Source of the DNA: JAWKTV01 sp041398905
Lineage (GTDB): Bacteria; Planctomycetota; Planctomycetia; Planctomycetales; Planctomycetaceae
Direction of reading: 5' to 3'
Length of the DNA: 64,000 nt
Assembly (NCBI GenBank): GCA_041398905.1
Contig: JAWKTV010000002.1
Location: 124,001 to 188,000, forward strand
Part shown: one piece after another, positions 20,298 to 29,687 of the stretch
Position numbering within the stretch: position 1 is the stretch's first letter
Layout: each line of letters begins with the position of its first letter
The notes under the pieces: generated by a model
Databases searched by the model: none
Told to the model about the DNA's origin: nothing
Seen by the model: only the letters and a program-made list of their open reading frames with translations
Position numbers and translations under genes: made by a program

Positions 20298-21350
20298 ATG
20301 TCCACACTCCCGCTGCTCACCGACCTCTCGCGCGAGCAACTCGCGGAGTGGTTTCGCGCGCGGGGAGATGGAGCGTATCGGGCGGATCAGGTTCGTAAGT
20401 GGATCTTCGGCAAGCGCGTCGAGTCGATCGACGAGATGCACGATGTCCCCAAGGCGGCCCGCGAAGACCTGAAGGCGCAATACCGCCTGTTCGCGTCGAC
20501 CATCACGCGGCATCAGGTGTCGCGTGACGGGACCGAGAAGATGCTGCTCGAACTCGCCGACGGCGAGCAGGTCGAGTGCGTGCTGATGCGGGAAGACGAC
20601 CGACGGACGGTCTGCATCTCGACGCAAGTCGGCTGCGGAATGGGTTGCGTGTTTTGCGCGAGCGGACTGTTCGGCGTGAAACGGAATCTGTCGACGGGGG
20701 AGATCCTGGAGCAGATCCTCCGCCTCGACCGACTGCTGCCGCTCACCGAAAGGATCTCCAATGTCGTCGTCATGGGGATGGGGGAGCCGTTGGCGAATCT
20801 CCCGCAGTTGTTGCCCGCGCTCGACACGCTCAACGAGCCGGGTGGGATGGGGCTGGGGGCGCGGCGGATCACAGTCTCGACCGTTGGCCTGCCCGATCGG
20901 ATGCGGGAGCTGGCGAGACACGGCACGCAGTTCAATCTCGCGGTCTCGCTGCACGCGCCCAACGACGAACTGCGGACGCGGATCGTGCCGGTCAACCGGA
21001 CCATCGGCATCGCGGCGATCCTGCAGGCGGCGGACGACTACTTCGCGGCGACCGGTCGGCGCGTCACTTACGAGTATGTGCTGCTCGCCGGGCAGAATGA
21101 CGCTCCGGAACACGCGCGGGAACTGGCCGCGGTGCTGCGAGGTCACAGCGCGCACATCAATTTGATTCCGATGAACCCGGTCGCGACCGTGGGGCTGGAA
21201 GCCCCGCCACAGCCACGGACTGCGGCGTTCGTCGAACTGCTCAAGAACGCCGGCGTCAACGTCACCGTCCGCAAACGCAAAGGGGCGGACATCGACGCGG
21301 CCTGCGGCCAACTGCGGCTCACAGAGCTGCAGTCCTCCGCCAATCGCTAA
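20298..21350 (+). CDS. rlmN: 23S rRNA (adenine-2503-C2) methyltransferase
   Basis: A radical-SAM enzyme that methylates C2 of A2503 in 23S rRNA and A37 of some tRNAs. The 350-residue protein has the CxxxCxxC cluster site in STQVGCGMGCVFCASGLFG (about residues 108-126). It also has the GMGEPLANL motif, TVSTVGLPDRMREL, and a family C-terminal region INLIPMNPV with a Cys near the end (DAACGQL) that can act as the methyl-carrying residue. It is complete and sits 143 bases after purA. Confidence 0.93.
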   Translation: MSTLPLLTDLSREQLAEWFRARGDGAYRADQVRKWIFGKRVESIDEMHDVPKAAREDLKAQYRLFASTITRHQVSRDGTEKMLLELADGEQVECVLMREDDRRTVCISTQVGCGMGCVFCASGLFGVKRNLSTGEILEQILRLDRLLPLTERISNVVVMGMGEPLANLPQLLPALDTLNEPGGMGLGARRITVSTVGLPDRMRELARHGTQFNLAVSLHAPNDELRTRIVPVNRTIGIAAILQAADDYFAATGRRVTYEYVLLAGQNDAPEHARELAAVLRGHSAHINLIPMNPVATVGLEAPPQPRTAAFVELLKNAGVNVTVRKRKGADIDAACGQLRLTELQSSANR

Positions 21351-21380
21351 ATGCGCGAACTCGAATCGGATCCCCGCCGA

Positions 21381-21413
21381 CATGACCGCTCTGACGGCAT
21401 GACCGCTCTGACG
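21381..21413. repeat. Short tandem duplication after rlmN
   Basis: CATGACCGCTCTGACG occurs at 21381-21396 and again at 21398-21413, one base apart (17-base period). It lies in the convergent gap after rlmN and looks like a recent slippage duplication. Confidence 0.6.
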
Positions 21414-21458
21414 TGGACGACCGACTGAGACGGTTCCCGGCCGTCGCTGTTGGGGAAC

Positions 21459-22086
21459 CTACCGCTTCCGGGGCGGCTCGGGGATCGAATAGAAGAGCAG
21501 ATGCACGATCTGCCAGCGTCCTGCCTGGCGGACGAGGGTGAAGTGATCGTATCCCCAGTCGGTGCGGGGGCCAGCGCGGAGCTTCCACAGGACCGATACC
21601 CTCGCGACATCTTCTTCAAAAACGATCTCGATCGTCTCGGGGGTTTCGACCAGCTTCTCGGTCGCCCGCCGCCCCTGCTGACGTTGCCATTCGACAAACG
21701 GTCCCCTCAGGAAGGTCTGTATGTCGCCCTTCTGATCCTGCAACTGGATCACGCCCTGGGGATGAAAGCAGCGGCCATAACCGTCGATGTCGCCGTCCGA
21801 CCAGGTGGCGAAGTAGTGACGAATCTGTGCCTCGACTTCACGATGGCGCGGTGAGTCGTCACCAGCGACGAGTTTGTCGGCGGCGGGGACGAGCGGCTCG
21901 TCCGGGATTGTCAGCCGACGACGCTGCGGGAGCGGTCGTCTGTTCGCCTGCGGCGCCGAGTGCTGTGTCTGGACCGCTCAAGAAGGCAGGTGCGGCGACG
22001 AGCATCGCGGCGACGATCGCGAGGCCGACCATCCAGCGCAGCGGACGCGAATTCCACCAGGGAACAACATTCGCCAAACCGTTCAT
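21459..22086 (-). CDS. Exported NTF2/SnoaL-like protein
   Basis: Starts at MNGLANVV with a membrane/signal segment (WMVGLAIVAAMLVAAPAFL). A short linker leads into a nuclear-transport-factor-2-like fold with EAQIRHYFATWSDGDIDGYG and YDHFTLVRQAGRWQIVHLLF. Such domains bind small ligands or act as accessory domains, and no specific function can be given. Length is about 208 residues. The frame changes near 21905, where one extra G (CCCGGACGAG) separates the leader from the domain. A GGTGA sequence precedes the ATG. Confidence 0.65.
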
Positions 22087-22204
22087 TAGGTCACCGCGTC
22101 TTCGGAGTGTCTGGAGGCATCGAGCCGGCCAAGCTCGCCCGCTGACCACGGTACCAGAGCAGCGGCACAACAGCGGCTCCGCCGCGCCGGGATGACCATC
22201 GCTG

Positions 22205-22570
22205 CTACGCGGCCGACCGCACGGCGGCGAGCGCCGCGTCCCGGCTGTCAACGATCGTCCACAGCGTGGTCAGGTTAGTCACCTGCAAGACTTCGAGGCA
22301 ATACGGGTCGAGATTGCAGATCGCGAAACGACCGTTCGTCGACTGGACGCGATTCCAGATGCGGAAGAGGATCTCGATGAACGAGGAGTTGAAGAACTTG
22401 ACCCCCGCCATGTCGAGAACCACCCGCGGGGGCTGCGCATTCACGACGCTGAGCAGCGCCTCAGACGAGTGGCTGAGGTAGCTCTCGTTGATCGACTGGA
22501 CCGTCGGATCAAACGACACGACGGTCACATCATCGATACGCTGAATGTCCGGTTGGGGTCCGACTGACAT
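22205..22570 (-). CDS. STAS-domain protein (anti-sigma-factor antagonist type)
   Basis: About 121 residues from MSVGPQPDIQRIDDVTVVSF, consisting of a single STAS domain. The phosphorylatable-serine segment is VVLDMAGVKFFNSSFIEILF. Such proteins act in partner-switching with an anti-sigma kinase, which is not in the window. Longer in-frame starts to 22654 exist, but the family begins at about 22570. A GAF-domain gene lies 170 bases upstream on the same strand. Confidence 0.75.
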   Translation of the reverse strand: MSVGPQPDIQRIDDVTVVSFDPTVQSINESYLSHSSEALLSVVNAQPPRVVLDMAGVKFFNSSFIEILFRIWNRVQSTNGRFAICNLDPYCLEVLQVTNLTTLWTIVDSRDAALAAVRSAA

Positions 22571-22743
22571 GACTGTCCACGGTTGGAATATGATGCACTC
22601 GCGCACCACGCGGAATCTCGAGTCCATCCTATCGGGTGCGTCGGACGAATCCAAGCACCCGGAGTCAGCCGCCGGCGTCGCGCCGCGGCTGTCGAGCGGC
22701 CCCGCCCCTCATCGCGATCCGTCGACGAGTCGATGACGCCTGC

Positions 22744-23316
22744 CTAAATCGCGTTGTCGACGGTGGTGTCGATGTCGCTCGCCGCCAACTGCTCGAAGAG
22801 CGCGGGTGCGATCCGAGACAGGTGTGGACCGAGTTCGCGTCCCAGGGCTGACAGCCGGTTGATATCGCTGGTGGTCAGTTCACCTTCGCCGAACGTCTGT
22901 AGCACGAGCACGCCGACAAGCATCGCTCCGTTCTCGAGCGGCACCCCGTAGAACGAGTCGTAGAGGTCCTCGCCGGCTTCCGGGAAGTAGCGGAACTCCG
23001 GCCGCGCGCTGGCGGCGGTAGGCACGACAACGGGGCAGCGTCGCCGCGCGCATAGACCCGTCAGCCCCTCGCTTGCCCGCATCTGAATCTGGCCAACGCA
23101 TTCCTGGCGAAGACCGACCGTGCCGCCCAGTGTCAGCACCCCGGTCGCCGGGTTGAGCAGGTAGATCGAACAGGCGTCGCAGCGAAACTGGTTGCCGACG
23201 AGACAGGCGATGTTCGTCAGCGTGCGGATCGAGTCGCACTCGCGTTCGATCCAACCGGCCGCTTCAGCCAGCAGCGAAGCAGCGGACATGGTGGGTTGGC
23301 CCATTTGAACGGTCAT
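22744..23316 (-). CDS. GAF-domain protein
   Basis: A 190-residue protein that is almost entirely one GAF domain: AGWIERECDSIRTLTNIACL, then CDACSIYLLNPATGVLTLGG, GLTGLCARRRCPVVVP and GAMLVGVLVLQTFGEGELT. The order resembles the GAF domain at the N terminus of PtsP (enzyme I-Ntr), but no PEP-utiliser domain follows. The ligand is unknown. It precedes the STAS gene, so a joint signalling role is possible. Confidence 0.72.
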   Translation of the reverse strand: MTVQMGQPTMSAASLLAEAAGWIERECDSIRTLTNIACLVGNQFRCDACSIYLLNPATGVLTLGGTVGLRQECVGQIQMRASEGLTGLCARRRCPVVVPTAASARPEFRYFPEAGEDLYDSFYGVPLENGAMLVGVLVLQTFGEGELTTSDINRLSALGRELGPHLSRIAPALFEQLAASDIDTTVDNAI

Positions 23317-23594
23317 TGCAGCGCCTGCGCGAAAGAACTGCCGGAGAGTGTGTGACTGGCCCGATACCCGGACCATCACCCCGCCATAGAAGTTCGCAAT
23401 CTGCGTGCCGGGGCTGACGCGCCGCCAGCGTTTCTCTCCTGGTCGACACAACCAACAATACAATGACGACTTACACCGCGTCGTCGACACGCACGCCGCA
23501 GCTCCGCAGGCGAGTCGACCGCGGTGGGTGCAACCGCAACAACCACAGGCTGCGCGCTTTGTCAGCAGCTCGGCAGCCTGTGGCTTGTACCGAT

Positions 23595-24437
23595 TCAGCC
23601 CTCCCAACGGCTCTTCATGAACGCGAGGGCATCCTTCGCGAGCTGCTCTTCGCTGGTGTACATCCTCCGCCAGATCATGGTGGCGGCCGCGAGCTCTGGG
23701 AGAGCGAGGCCGAATGCCTCGACCATCAGGTAGCCATCGTAGCCGACTTCCTTCAGAGCCGCGAACGACGCATCCCAGTTGACACCGCCCGTTCCCGGGG
23801 TCGAACGATCGTTCTCGGAAATGTGGACGTGGACGAGCTGGTCCTTGCACGCCTGCACCGCGGCCCGGGGCGACTTCTCTTCGATGTTGGCATGGAAGGT
23901 GTCGTACATCATCTTCAGGTTCGGGCTGTTGACCTCCCGGCAGAAGCGGGCAGCGTCTTCGGCGCAGTTCGCGAAGTAGCACTCGAACCGGTTCAGGTAC
24001 TCGAACACCAAGGTCACGTTGTTGGCCTGGGCATGCTCTGCCGCCTGGGCGAGAATCTCTTTGCCGTGCTTCCACTCCTCGTCCGTGCGACCCTGCCCGG
24101 TGAAGTGGCCGAGCGCCGAGTGAATCGGTCCGCACAGGTGGGTCGCACCGCTGGCGGCGCACATGTCGATCGCCTTCTTCAGCCGCGCCAGACCCGCCGC
24201 CCGGACCGAGGCATCTGGAGAGATCGGGTTCTCTTCCTTGGTGCAGACAGTGACGGCGGTGCGACCGAGGCCCAGTTCATCGAGCTTCTTGCCGACGTTC
24301 TGGAAGTTCGCGGCGTTGAAATCGAACACGGGCAGCTCGACGCCGTCATAACCCCAGCTCTTGAGGTTCTCAAGCACGGGGAACAGCGCCTCGTCGACGT
24401 TGGCGGACCACAGCAGCAGATTGAATCCGTATTTCAT
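23595..24437 (-). CDS. Sugar epimerase/isomerase, TIM barrel (tagatose/psicose epimerase-like)
   Basis: A 280-residue AP-endonuclease-2-type TIM barrel. It begins MKYGFNLLLWSANVDEALFP, as D-tagatose 3-epimerase-like proteins do. Metal-ligand positions appear in LVFEYLNRFE, KMMYDTFHANIEE, HVHISENDRSTPGTG and YDGYLMVEAF. These Glu, Asp and His residues match the divalent-metal site of the family. The exact sugar cannot be read from sequence. It lies in a minus-strand run with the GAF gene downstream. Confidence 0.82.
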   Translation of the reverse strand: MKYGFNLLLWSANVDEALFPVLENLKSWGYDGVELPVFDFNAANFQNVGKKLDELGLGRTAVTVCTKEENPISPDASVRAAGLARLKKAIDMCAASGATHLCGPIHSALGHFTGQGRTDEEWKHGKEILAQAAEHAQANNVTLVFEYLNRFECYFANCAEDAARFCREVNSPNLKMMYDTFHANIEEKSPRAAVQACKDQLVHVHISENDRSTPGTGGVNWDASFAALKEVGYDGYLMVEAFGLALPELAAATMIWRRMYTSEEQLAKDALAFMKSRWEG

Positions 24438-24504
24438 GGTGTGAGTCGTGATCTGAGGTGGAAGGGAATTGAATCGAAAGCCGTGTCATGCCAACGGCGG
24501 CAAG

Positions 24505-25293
24505 TCAGTCGCTTGCTTGACGTCTGGTTTGGAGTTCGGCGATGGACGCCATCCTGCCCCCACCGGTTTGACGAGCGTTGCTCGTCGCGAACCCGGGTGG
24601 CGGTCGCTCTTCGGTGATGTCGGATGACAGGCCGCCGAAGTGCTCCGGCGGCAACAGCTCAGCGATCCGATCCCGCACGATACCTCGCGCGGTCGCCAGT
24701 TCGCCGAGCAGGTTCGCTGGCAATGGCTCCAGTTTGACCCGGTGCATCACGCCATTCAAGCGTGCCAGCAGCCGGTGGTCTTCAGCATAGTCAAACAGGA
24801 AGCGGTGCACTCGAAACAGGGGGATGAAGACACGGAGCCGGGCGGTCTCTCCGCGGGCCATCTGGTTGACGGCGGCTTCGACGATCAGCGGGTCGATCTG
24901 GTCGAGTTGCTGGTAGTAGGTTTGCAATAGTCCGGGATGGCGTCGGTCCAGCTCGCTGTCGATCAGCAGTTCGGTGACGATGTGCCCGAGGAAGCCGCAC
25001 TGGGCGGGATGGTCCGGTCCGAGAAACGCGCGAAATCTCCGGGCGAGGTCCGACGACACCTCGACGAACGCGGCTGTGGCGTGAAACCAGTCGTCATCTT
25101 CAAGATGCCGAAGCGCGCCGCGGGCGACCGACCGGGTGACGGGATCGCTGGTGCTGTCGATCAACTGCTGCGCCAGCTTCGCCCGCACGCGAACGGGCCG
25201 ATCGGCGACCGCCATCCAGTCGGGCACGGCAGTACCCGCCAGGAAGTACGGGTCCTCTTCGAGAAATCGAATGGCGTGCGCGAAGTAGTTCAA
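24505..25293 (-). CDS. AcpH-like / planctomycete conserved protein
   Basis: About 262 residues. The start NYFAHAIRFLEEDPYFLAG and the GHIVTELLIDSEL segment, with spaced His and Asp residues, resemble the ACP-phosphodiesterase (AcpH)/HD-like helical family. That assignment is tentative. I place the start at TTG 25293, preceded by GCAGGA. The longer ATG at 25389 would run through the terminator of the upstream gene, which argues against it. The C-terminal 50 residues look disordered. Confidence 0.55.
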   Translation of the reverse strand: MNYFAHAIRFLEEDPYFLAGTAVPDWMAVADRPVRVRAKLAQQLIDSTSDPVTRSVARGALRHLEDDDWFHATAAFVEVSSDLARRFRAFLGPDHPAQCGFLGHIVTELLIDSELDRRHPGLLQTYYQQLDQIDPLIVEAAVNQMARGETARLRVFIPLFRVHRFLFDYAEDHRLLARLNGVMHRVKLEPLPANLLGELATARGIVRDRIAELLPPEHFGGLSSDITEERPPPGFATSNARQTGGGRMASIAELQTRRQASD

Positions 25294-25355
25294 GCGTTGT
25301 CCTGCGGAATGGTCGCGAACGCGATCCCGGTGGGCGATCAGGCCGCATAGAAACA

Positions 25356-25387
25356 GACCCCGGTCCGCCAGCGGGCGGACCGGGGTC
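25356..25387 (-). terminator. Terminator of the Gfo/Idh/MocA gene
   Basis: A perfect 14-pair stem, GACCCCGGTCCGCC with GGCGGACCGGGGTC, around a four-base loop. On the minus strand it is followed by TGTTTCTATGC. It lies 32 bases beyond the stop of the dehydrogenase gene. Confidence 0.75.
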
Positions 25388-25418
25388 AACAGGTTATCAG
25401 CTCACAGTGGACGGCGGA

Positions 25419-26750
25419 CTAGACGACCTTCGTCTTGCCGGGCACCGCGATGGGGTACTCGCCGTTCGCGTCCGGCAGCACGGGCGGCTCTGCGTCCCAG
25501 GCGTACTCCTTCGGCATGATGCTGATCTCCGAGTTGAGCGCCTGCTCCCAGGACAGCTCCTTACCCGAGTAGGTACACATGCGGCCAAGAATGGCGACCA
25601 TCGTGCTCTTCGCGCCGAACTCCGCTTCGCTGTACGAAATGTCGTTGCGGATCGCGTGGAACAGGTCGTCGTGCTCAATCTGGTACGGGGTCTTGTTGCT
25701 GCCCTCGAACTGATGGATCACCTTGCCCGAAGCATCCTTGAGCTTGCAGGCCCGCGGATTCGCGTCGAGATCAGCGAAGCCCTTGGTGCCATGCACGTGC
25801 TCTTCGACGGCGTTCCAGCAGCCGGGGATGTGGCGACACTGGCTCATCATCACGGCGCCGCTGGCGAAGGTGTACTCGACCGCGTGGTGGTCATAGATTT
25901 CGCCGTAACGCTTGTCGGTGCGGACCTGGCGACCGCCCATGCCGTTGGCCTTCACGGGGTAATCGCCGATCACCCAGCAGCCGACGTCGAGGTTGTGGAT
26001 ATGCTGCTCGACGATGTGGTCACCGCAGAGCCAGTTGTAGTAGTACCAGCTCCACATCTGGTACTCCATCTCGCTCTTGCACTCTTCGCGGGTCTTGCGA
26101 GGTTCCCAGACGCCGCCGCCGTTCCAGTAAACGCGGAGCGCGGCGACATCGCCAATCGCCCCTTCCTGGATGCGGCCGACGAGGTCGAGGTAGCACGGCT
26201 GGTGGTGCCGCTGCAGACCAACACCAACTTTCAGATTCTTCGCCTTGGCGACCTCCGCGTTCTTGAGCACCGAGCGAACACCGGCAGCATCGGTGGCGAC
26301 GGGCTTCTCCATGAACACATGCACGCCCCGCTCGACTGCGGCGGCGAAGTGGATCGGGCGGAAACCAGGCGGCGTCGCCAGAATGACGAGATCGAGGTCC
26401 GGCAGAGCGAGCACCTGCTTGTAAGCGTCGAAGCCGACGAACTTGCGATCTTCCGGAACGTCAACAACCGCGGTCCCGTCCTTCGGGATGCTCTTCTGGA
26501 TGTTTTCCAGCCCCGAATCGAGCTGGGGCCGGAAGGCGTCGGCGACGGCGATCAGCTTGACCTTGCCGTCTGTTGAGAGGGCCTGCGCCGCCGCACCACG
26601 GCCGCGGCCACCGCAGCCAATCAGTGCGATGTTGATGGTGTCGTCACCCGCCGCGTGAACGCGAGACGACAAACCGGCGAGCAAGCTCGCGCCCGCCGCG
26701 GTGGCGGAAGCCTGCTGAAGAAAACTGCGACGTGACGGTTGAGGCATCAT
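25419..26750 (-). CDS. Gfo/Idh/MocA-family oxidoreductase, Tat-exported
   Basis: A 443-residue NAD(P)-dependent dehydrogenase. A twin-arginine leader (PQPSRRSFLQQASATAAG) directs folded export. The Rossmann fold opens with INIALIGCGGRGRGAA, followed by DLVILATPPGFRPIHF and the family EKPVATDAAGVRS motif, which supplies the catalytic-site Lys and Pro. The C-terminal half is the usual beta-sheet domain. Such proteins are highly expanded in planctomycetes and act on sugars or inositols, but the substrate is unknown. It has its own terminator downstream and faces away from the TPR-redoxin gene. Confidence 0.87.
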   Translation of the reverse strand: MMPQPSRRSFLQQASATAAGASLLAGLSSRVHAAGDDTINIALIGCGGRGRGAAAQALSTDGKVKLIAVADAFRPQLDSGLENIQKSIPKDGTAVVDVPEDRKFVGFDAYKQVLALPDLDLVILATPPGFRPIHFAAAVERGVHVFMEKPVATDAAGVRSVLKNAEVAKAKNLKVGVGLQRHHQPCYLDLVGRIQEGAIGDVAALRVYWNGGGVWEPRKTREECKSEMEYQMWSWYYYNWLCGDHIVEQHIHNLDVGCWVIGDYPVKANGMGGRQVRTDKRYGEIYDHHAVEYTFASGAVMMSQCRHIPGCWNAVEEHVHGTKGFADLDANPRACKLKDASGKVIHQFEGSNKTPYQIEHDDLFHAIRNDISYSEAEFGAKSTMVAILGRMCTYSGKELSWEQALNSEISIMPKEYAWDAEPPVLPDANGEYPIAVPGKTKVV

Positions 26751-27050
26751 GAACTCCTTGGCTCAGGAATGATCGATTGCTAGAGGCGGCCTGCGAAGCA
26801 TCCATCTTGACAGATTCATCCACCGATTTCCAACTGAAAGCCACCTGGACGCAGTTCGTCTTTCAAGACGTGGAAGGTTGCGGCGGCTCACTGGACTGCC
26901 ACCGGGAGAAAAGGTGACTTTCCTGTGCCAGGGACCGACGGAATCATTGCGAATTCTTAACCTGTGGGGCAGGATATATGGTCGCTGGCCATGCGGCTGA
27001 CCCGCCGAGAACGCTTCTCACTCCCTCCCGCCCCGCGAACGGTACTTCCC
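26751..27050. other. Divergent promoter region
   Basis: Three hundred bases lie between the Gfo/Idh/MocA start and the TPR-redoxin start, and should contain both promoters. A TATAT element at about 26977 could be a -10 for the plus-strand gene, but I see no matching -35. Confidence 0.25.
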
Positions 27051-29624
27051 ATGCTCGTCCAGAAGCGATCATCCCATCCTTTGACTGCCGCTCTGCTCCG
27101 CCAGTTGCTGGTGCTGATGACGCTTTCACTGACGACTGCCCGCGCGGACGACGCGGCGGCACCGGCGGCGGCGACGACCGAGCCAGCCACCGCAACCGAG
27201 GCCGCAGCTCCGCAGGCTGCGGAATCGAGTACCACCGAACAACCCGCGGACACGGCCGCCACTGAAAACGCCACCGATGCCAACACCGCTGCCGAGGACG
27301 ATCCGGTCGCCGGCCACTCCTACCATAGCGAGGTCTTCAACGACGGGCCGCGTCAGCAGGCGTATCTGATCGGTGGAACTGGCGCTGTGCATTTCCCCTG
27401 CACCACGAAAGTCCCGCAGGTGCAGGCGTTCATCGACCAGGGAGTCGGACAGTTGCACGGCTTCTGGTACTACGAGGCCGAGCGTTCCTTCCGACAGGCC
27501 GCGATGCTGGACCCCGAATGCGCGATCGCCTACTGGGGCATGGCGATGGCGAACGAGTCCAACAAGGACCGAGCCGAAGGCTTCATCAAGGAAGCACACG
27601 AGAAGCGTCAGTCCGCCACACGCCGCGAGCAGTTGTATATCGAAGCCCTGCACGCTTTCATCACCGCCGACACCAAGGCGAAGGAGTGGGACAAGAAGCG
27701 ACGGCAGGCGATCATCAAGGCCTACGAAGACCTGAGCTACGAGTTCCCCGATGACGTGGAGGCCAAGGCCTTCCTGGCGCTGGAGCTGTACGAAGGCCGC
27801 AGCAAAGGCATCCCGATCGCCAGCTACGTCGCCTACGACGCACTGATGCAGGACATCCTGGCGGTCAATCCGGCGCATCCCTGCCATCACTACGTCATTC
27901 ACCTGTGGGACTACGAGAAGCCCGAGCGGGCTTTGAAGGCGTCGGCTGCCTGTGGCCCGGCCGCACCGGCCATCGCCCACATGTGGCACATGCCGGGGCA
28001 TATCTACTCCCGGCTCAAACGTTACCACGACGCCGTCTATCAGCAGGAGGCCTCGGCTCGCGTCGACCATGCGCACATGATGCGGGACCGTGTGCTGCCC
28101 GATCAGATTCATAACTTCGCGCACAACAACGAGTGGCTGATCCGCAACCTGATCTTCATCGGCCGCGCGGGTGACGCAATCGATCTGGCGAAGAACATGA
28201 TCGATCTCCCCCGGCATCCCAAGTTCAACACCCCCTCCAGCGGGAGCGCGAACTACGGTCGCCTGCGACTCGTGCAGGCGCTCGAGGACTTCGAGCTGTG
28301 GAGCGAGGTACTCGCGCTCGCCGACACCCACTACCTGCAGCCACCCGAAAAGGAAGAGGACCAGTGGAGCCGCGACCGGTTGATCGCGCGGGCCGCGTTC
28401 GCGACCGGTGACGCACCGCGAGCGACCGCCATCCGCGACCGGCTGCGCGAGCAGCAGACGAAACTTGAAGGCGAACGCGACGAGGCGGTCGCCAAAGCGG
28501 TTGCGGAAGCGACTGAAGCCAACAAGGACAAAGAGGAGAAGGAGCGGGACAAAGCGATCGAAGAGGCGAAGAAAAAGGCCCTCGACAAGTTCAACGGCCG
28601 ACTCGGCAAACTCGGCCAGATCGTCTTCGCTCTCGACATGTACGAGCACTTGCAGAGCGAAGGCTGGAAGGCCGCGCAAGAGCTGCTCACCAAGGCCGGC
28701 TCACAACCCGCCGCGCTCAAAGCGTTGATTCAGCTCAAAGCAGGTGAAACCGATCCCGCTTTGGAAACGATTCAGAAGGAAGTCGACCGTCGACGCAACG
28801 AGACAATTCCGCTCGCGCATCAGGTTTGGTTGCAATGGCAGGCGGAGAAGCGGGACGACGCCAAAGCGACGTTCGAGAAGCTCCGTAAGATTTCCGCCAG
28901 CATCGACCGCAGCGTCCCACTGTTCGCCCGGCTCGATCCGATCGCCGTTGAACTGGGCTGGCCCGAAGACTGGCGCGAGCCGCTCGAACCGGCCACCGAT
29001 CTTGGCGAACGCCCCGACCTCGCGTCGCTCGGCCCCTTCCGCTGGCAGCCGCAAGCCGCGCCTGATTGGAGCCTCGTCGACCACGAGGACAAGTCCTTCA
29101 ATCTCGCACAGTATCGGGGCAAGCCGGTCATCGTCATCTTCTACCTGGGCTATGGCTGCCTGCATTGCGCCGAGCAGTTGCAGAAGTTCGCGCCCGCGGC
29201 CGCCCGGTACAACGCGGCGGGCATCGAGCTGGTCGCCATCAGCACCGACGACAAGGCGGGGCTGGTGCAGTCACACGAGAACTATCGCGATGGCACGTTC
29301 CCCTTCCCGCTGGTGGCGAACGAGGAGATGAACGTCTTCCGCGCCTACCGCTGCTACGACGACTTCGAGGACCAGCCGCTGCATGGCACGTTCCTCATCG
29401 ACGCGGACGGCCTGGTTCGCTGGCAGGACATCAGCTTCGAGCCGTTCATGGACGCCGAGTTTCTGCTGAAGGAAACGTGTCGTCTCCTGGACCTGCCCTA
29501 CCGCCGGTTGAACCGGAGTCGACTCCAGTCGAGACGACCCCGCGACGACCGAAGCGACCCCGACGAGCCGCGGCAGCGACACCGCCTCGAGGCGACCGCC
29601 ACCACCGGAGCGCCGGGTGCTTAG
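27051..29624 (+). CDS. Exported TPR protein with C-terminal redoxin domain
   Basis: About 857 residues from MLVQKRSSHPLTAALL, a signal peptide, then an Ala/Thr/Glu-rich linker. The central 500 residues contain TPR-like helical pairs (GFWYYEAERSFRQAAML, AYWGMAMANES) and a charged coiled coil (ATEANKDKEEKERDKAIEEA). The last 200 residues are an AhpC/TSA (peroxiredoxin) domain: PVIVIFYLGYGCLHCAEQL, with the active-site CLHC and IELVAISTDD. It probably reduces or senses thiols or peroxides outside the cytoplasm. An in-frame ATG exists at 26964, but the signal peptide favours 27051. Confidence 0.78.
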   Translation: MLVQKRSSHPLTAALLRQLLVLMTLSLTTARADDAAAPAAATTEPATATEAAAPQAAESSTTEQPADTAATENATDANTAAEDDPVAGHSYHSEVFNDGPRQQAYLIGGTGAVHFPCTTKVPQVQAFIDQGVGQLHGFWYYEAERSFRQAAMLDPECAIAYWGMAMANESNKDRAEGFIKEAHEKRQSATRREQLYIEALHAFITADTKAKEWDKKRRQAIIKAYEDLSYEFPDDVEAKAFLALELYEGRSKGIPIASYVAYDALMQDILAVNPAHPCHHYVIHLWDYEKPERALKASAACGPAAPAIAHMWHMPGHIYSRLKRYHDAVYQQEASARVDHAHMMRDRVLPDQIHNFAHNNEWLIRNLIFIGRAGDAIDLAKNMIDLPRHPKFNTPSSGSANYGRLRLVQALEDFELWSEVLALADTHYLQPPEKEEDQWSRDRLIARAAFATGDAPRATAIRDRLREQQTKLEGERDEAVAKAVAEATEANKDKEEKERDKAIEEAKKKALDKFNGRLGKLGQIVFALDMYEHLQSEGWKAAQELLTKAGSQPAALKALIQLKAGETDPALETIQKEVDRRRNETIPLAHQVWLQWQAEKRDDAKATFEKLRKISASIDRSVPLFARLDPIAVELGWPEDWREPLEPATDLGERPDLASLGPFRWQPQAAPDWSLVDHEDKSFNLAQYRGKPVIVIFYLGYGCLHCAEQLQKFAPAAARYNAAGIELVAISTDDKAGLVQSHENYRDGTFPFPLVANEEMNVFRAYRCYDDFEDQPLHGTFLIDADGLVRWQDISFEPFMDAEFLLKETCRLLDLPYRRLNRSRLQSRRPRDDRSDPDEPRQRHRLEATATTGAPGA

Positions 29625-29687
29625 CAAAGCACCTGAGCGCATCAGTCGCTCGTCGGCCACGATCTTGAGTGACGTCGAGCCATCGCG

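Noticed and set aside
24438..25400. Start at ATG 25389 for the AcpH-like gene
   Set aside because: It would read through a 14-pair terminator. The TTG at 25293 has a ribosome site and matches the family start.
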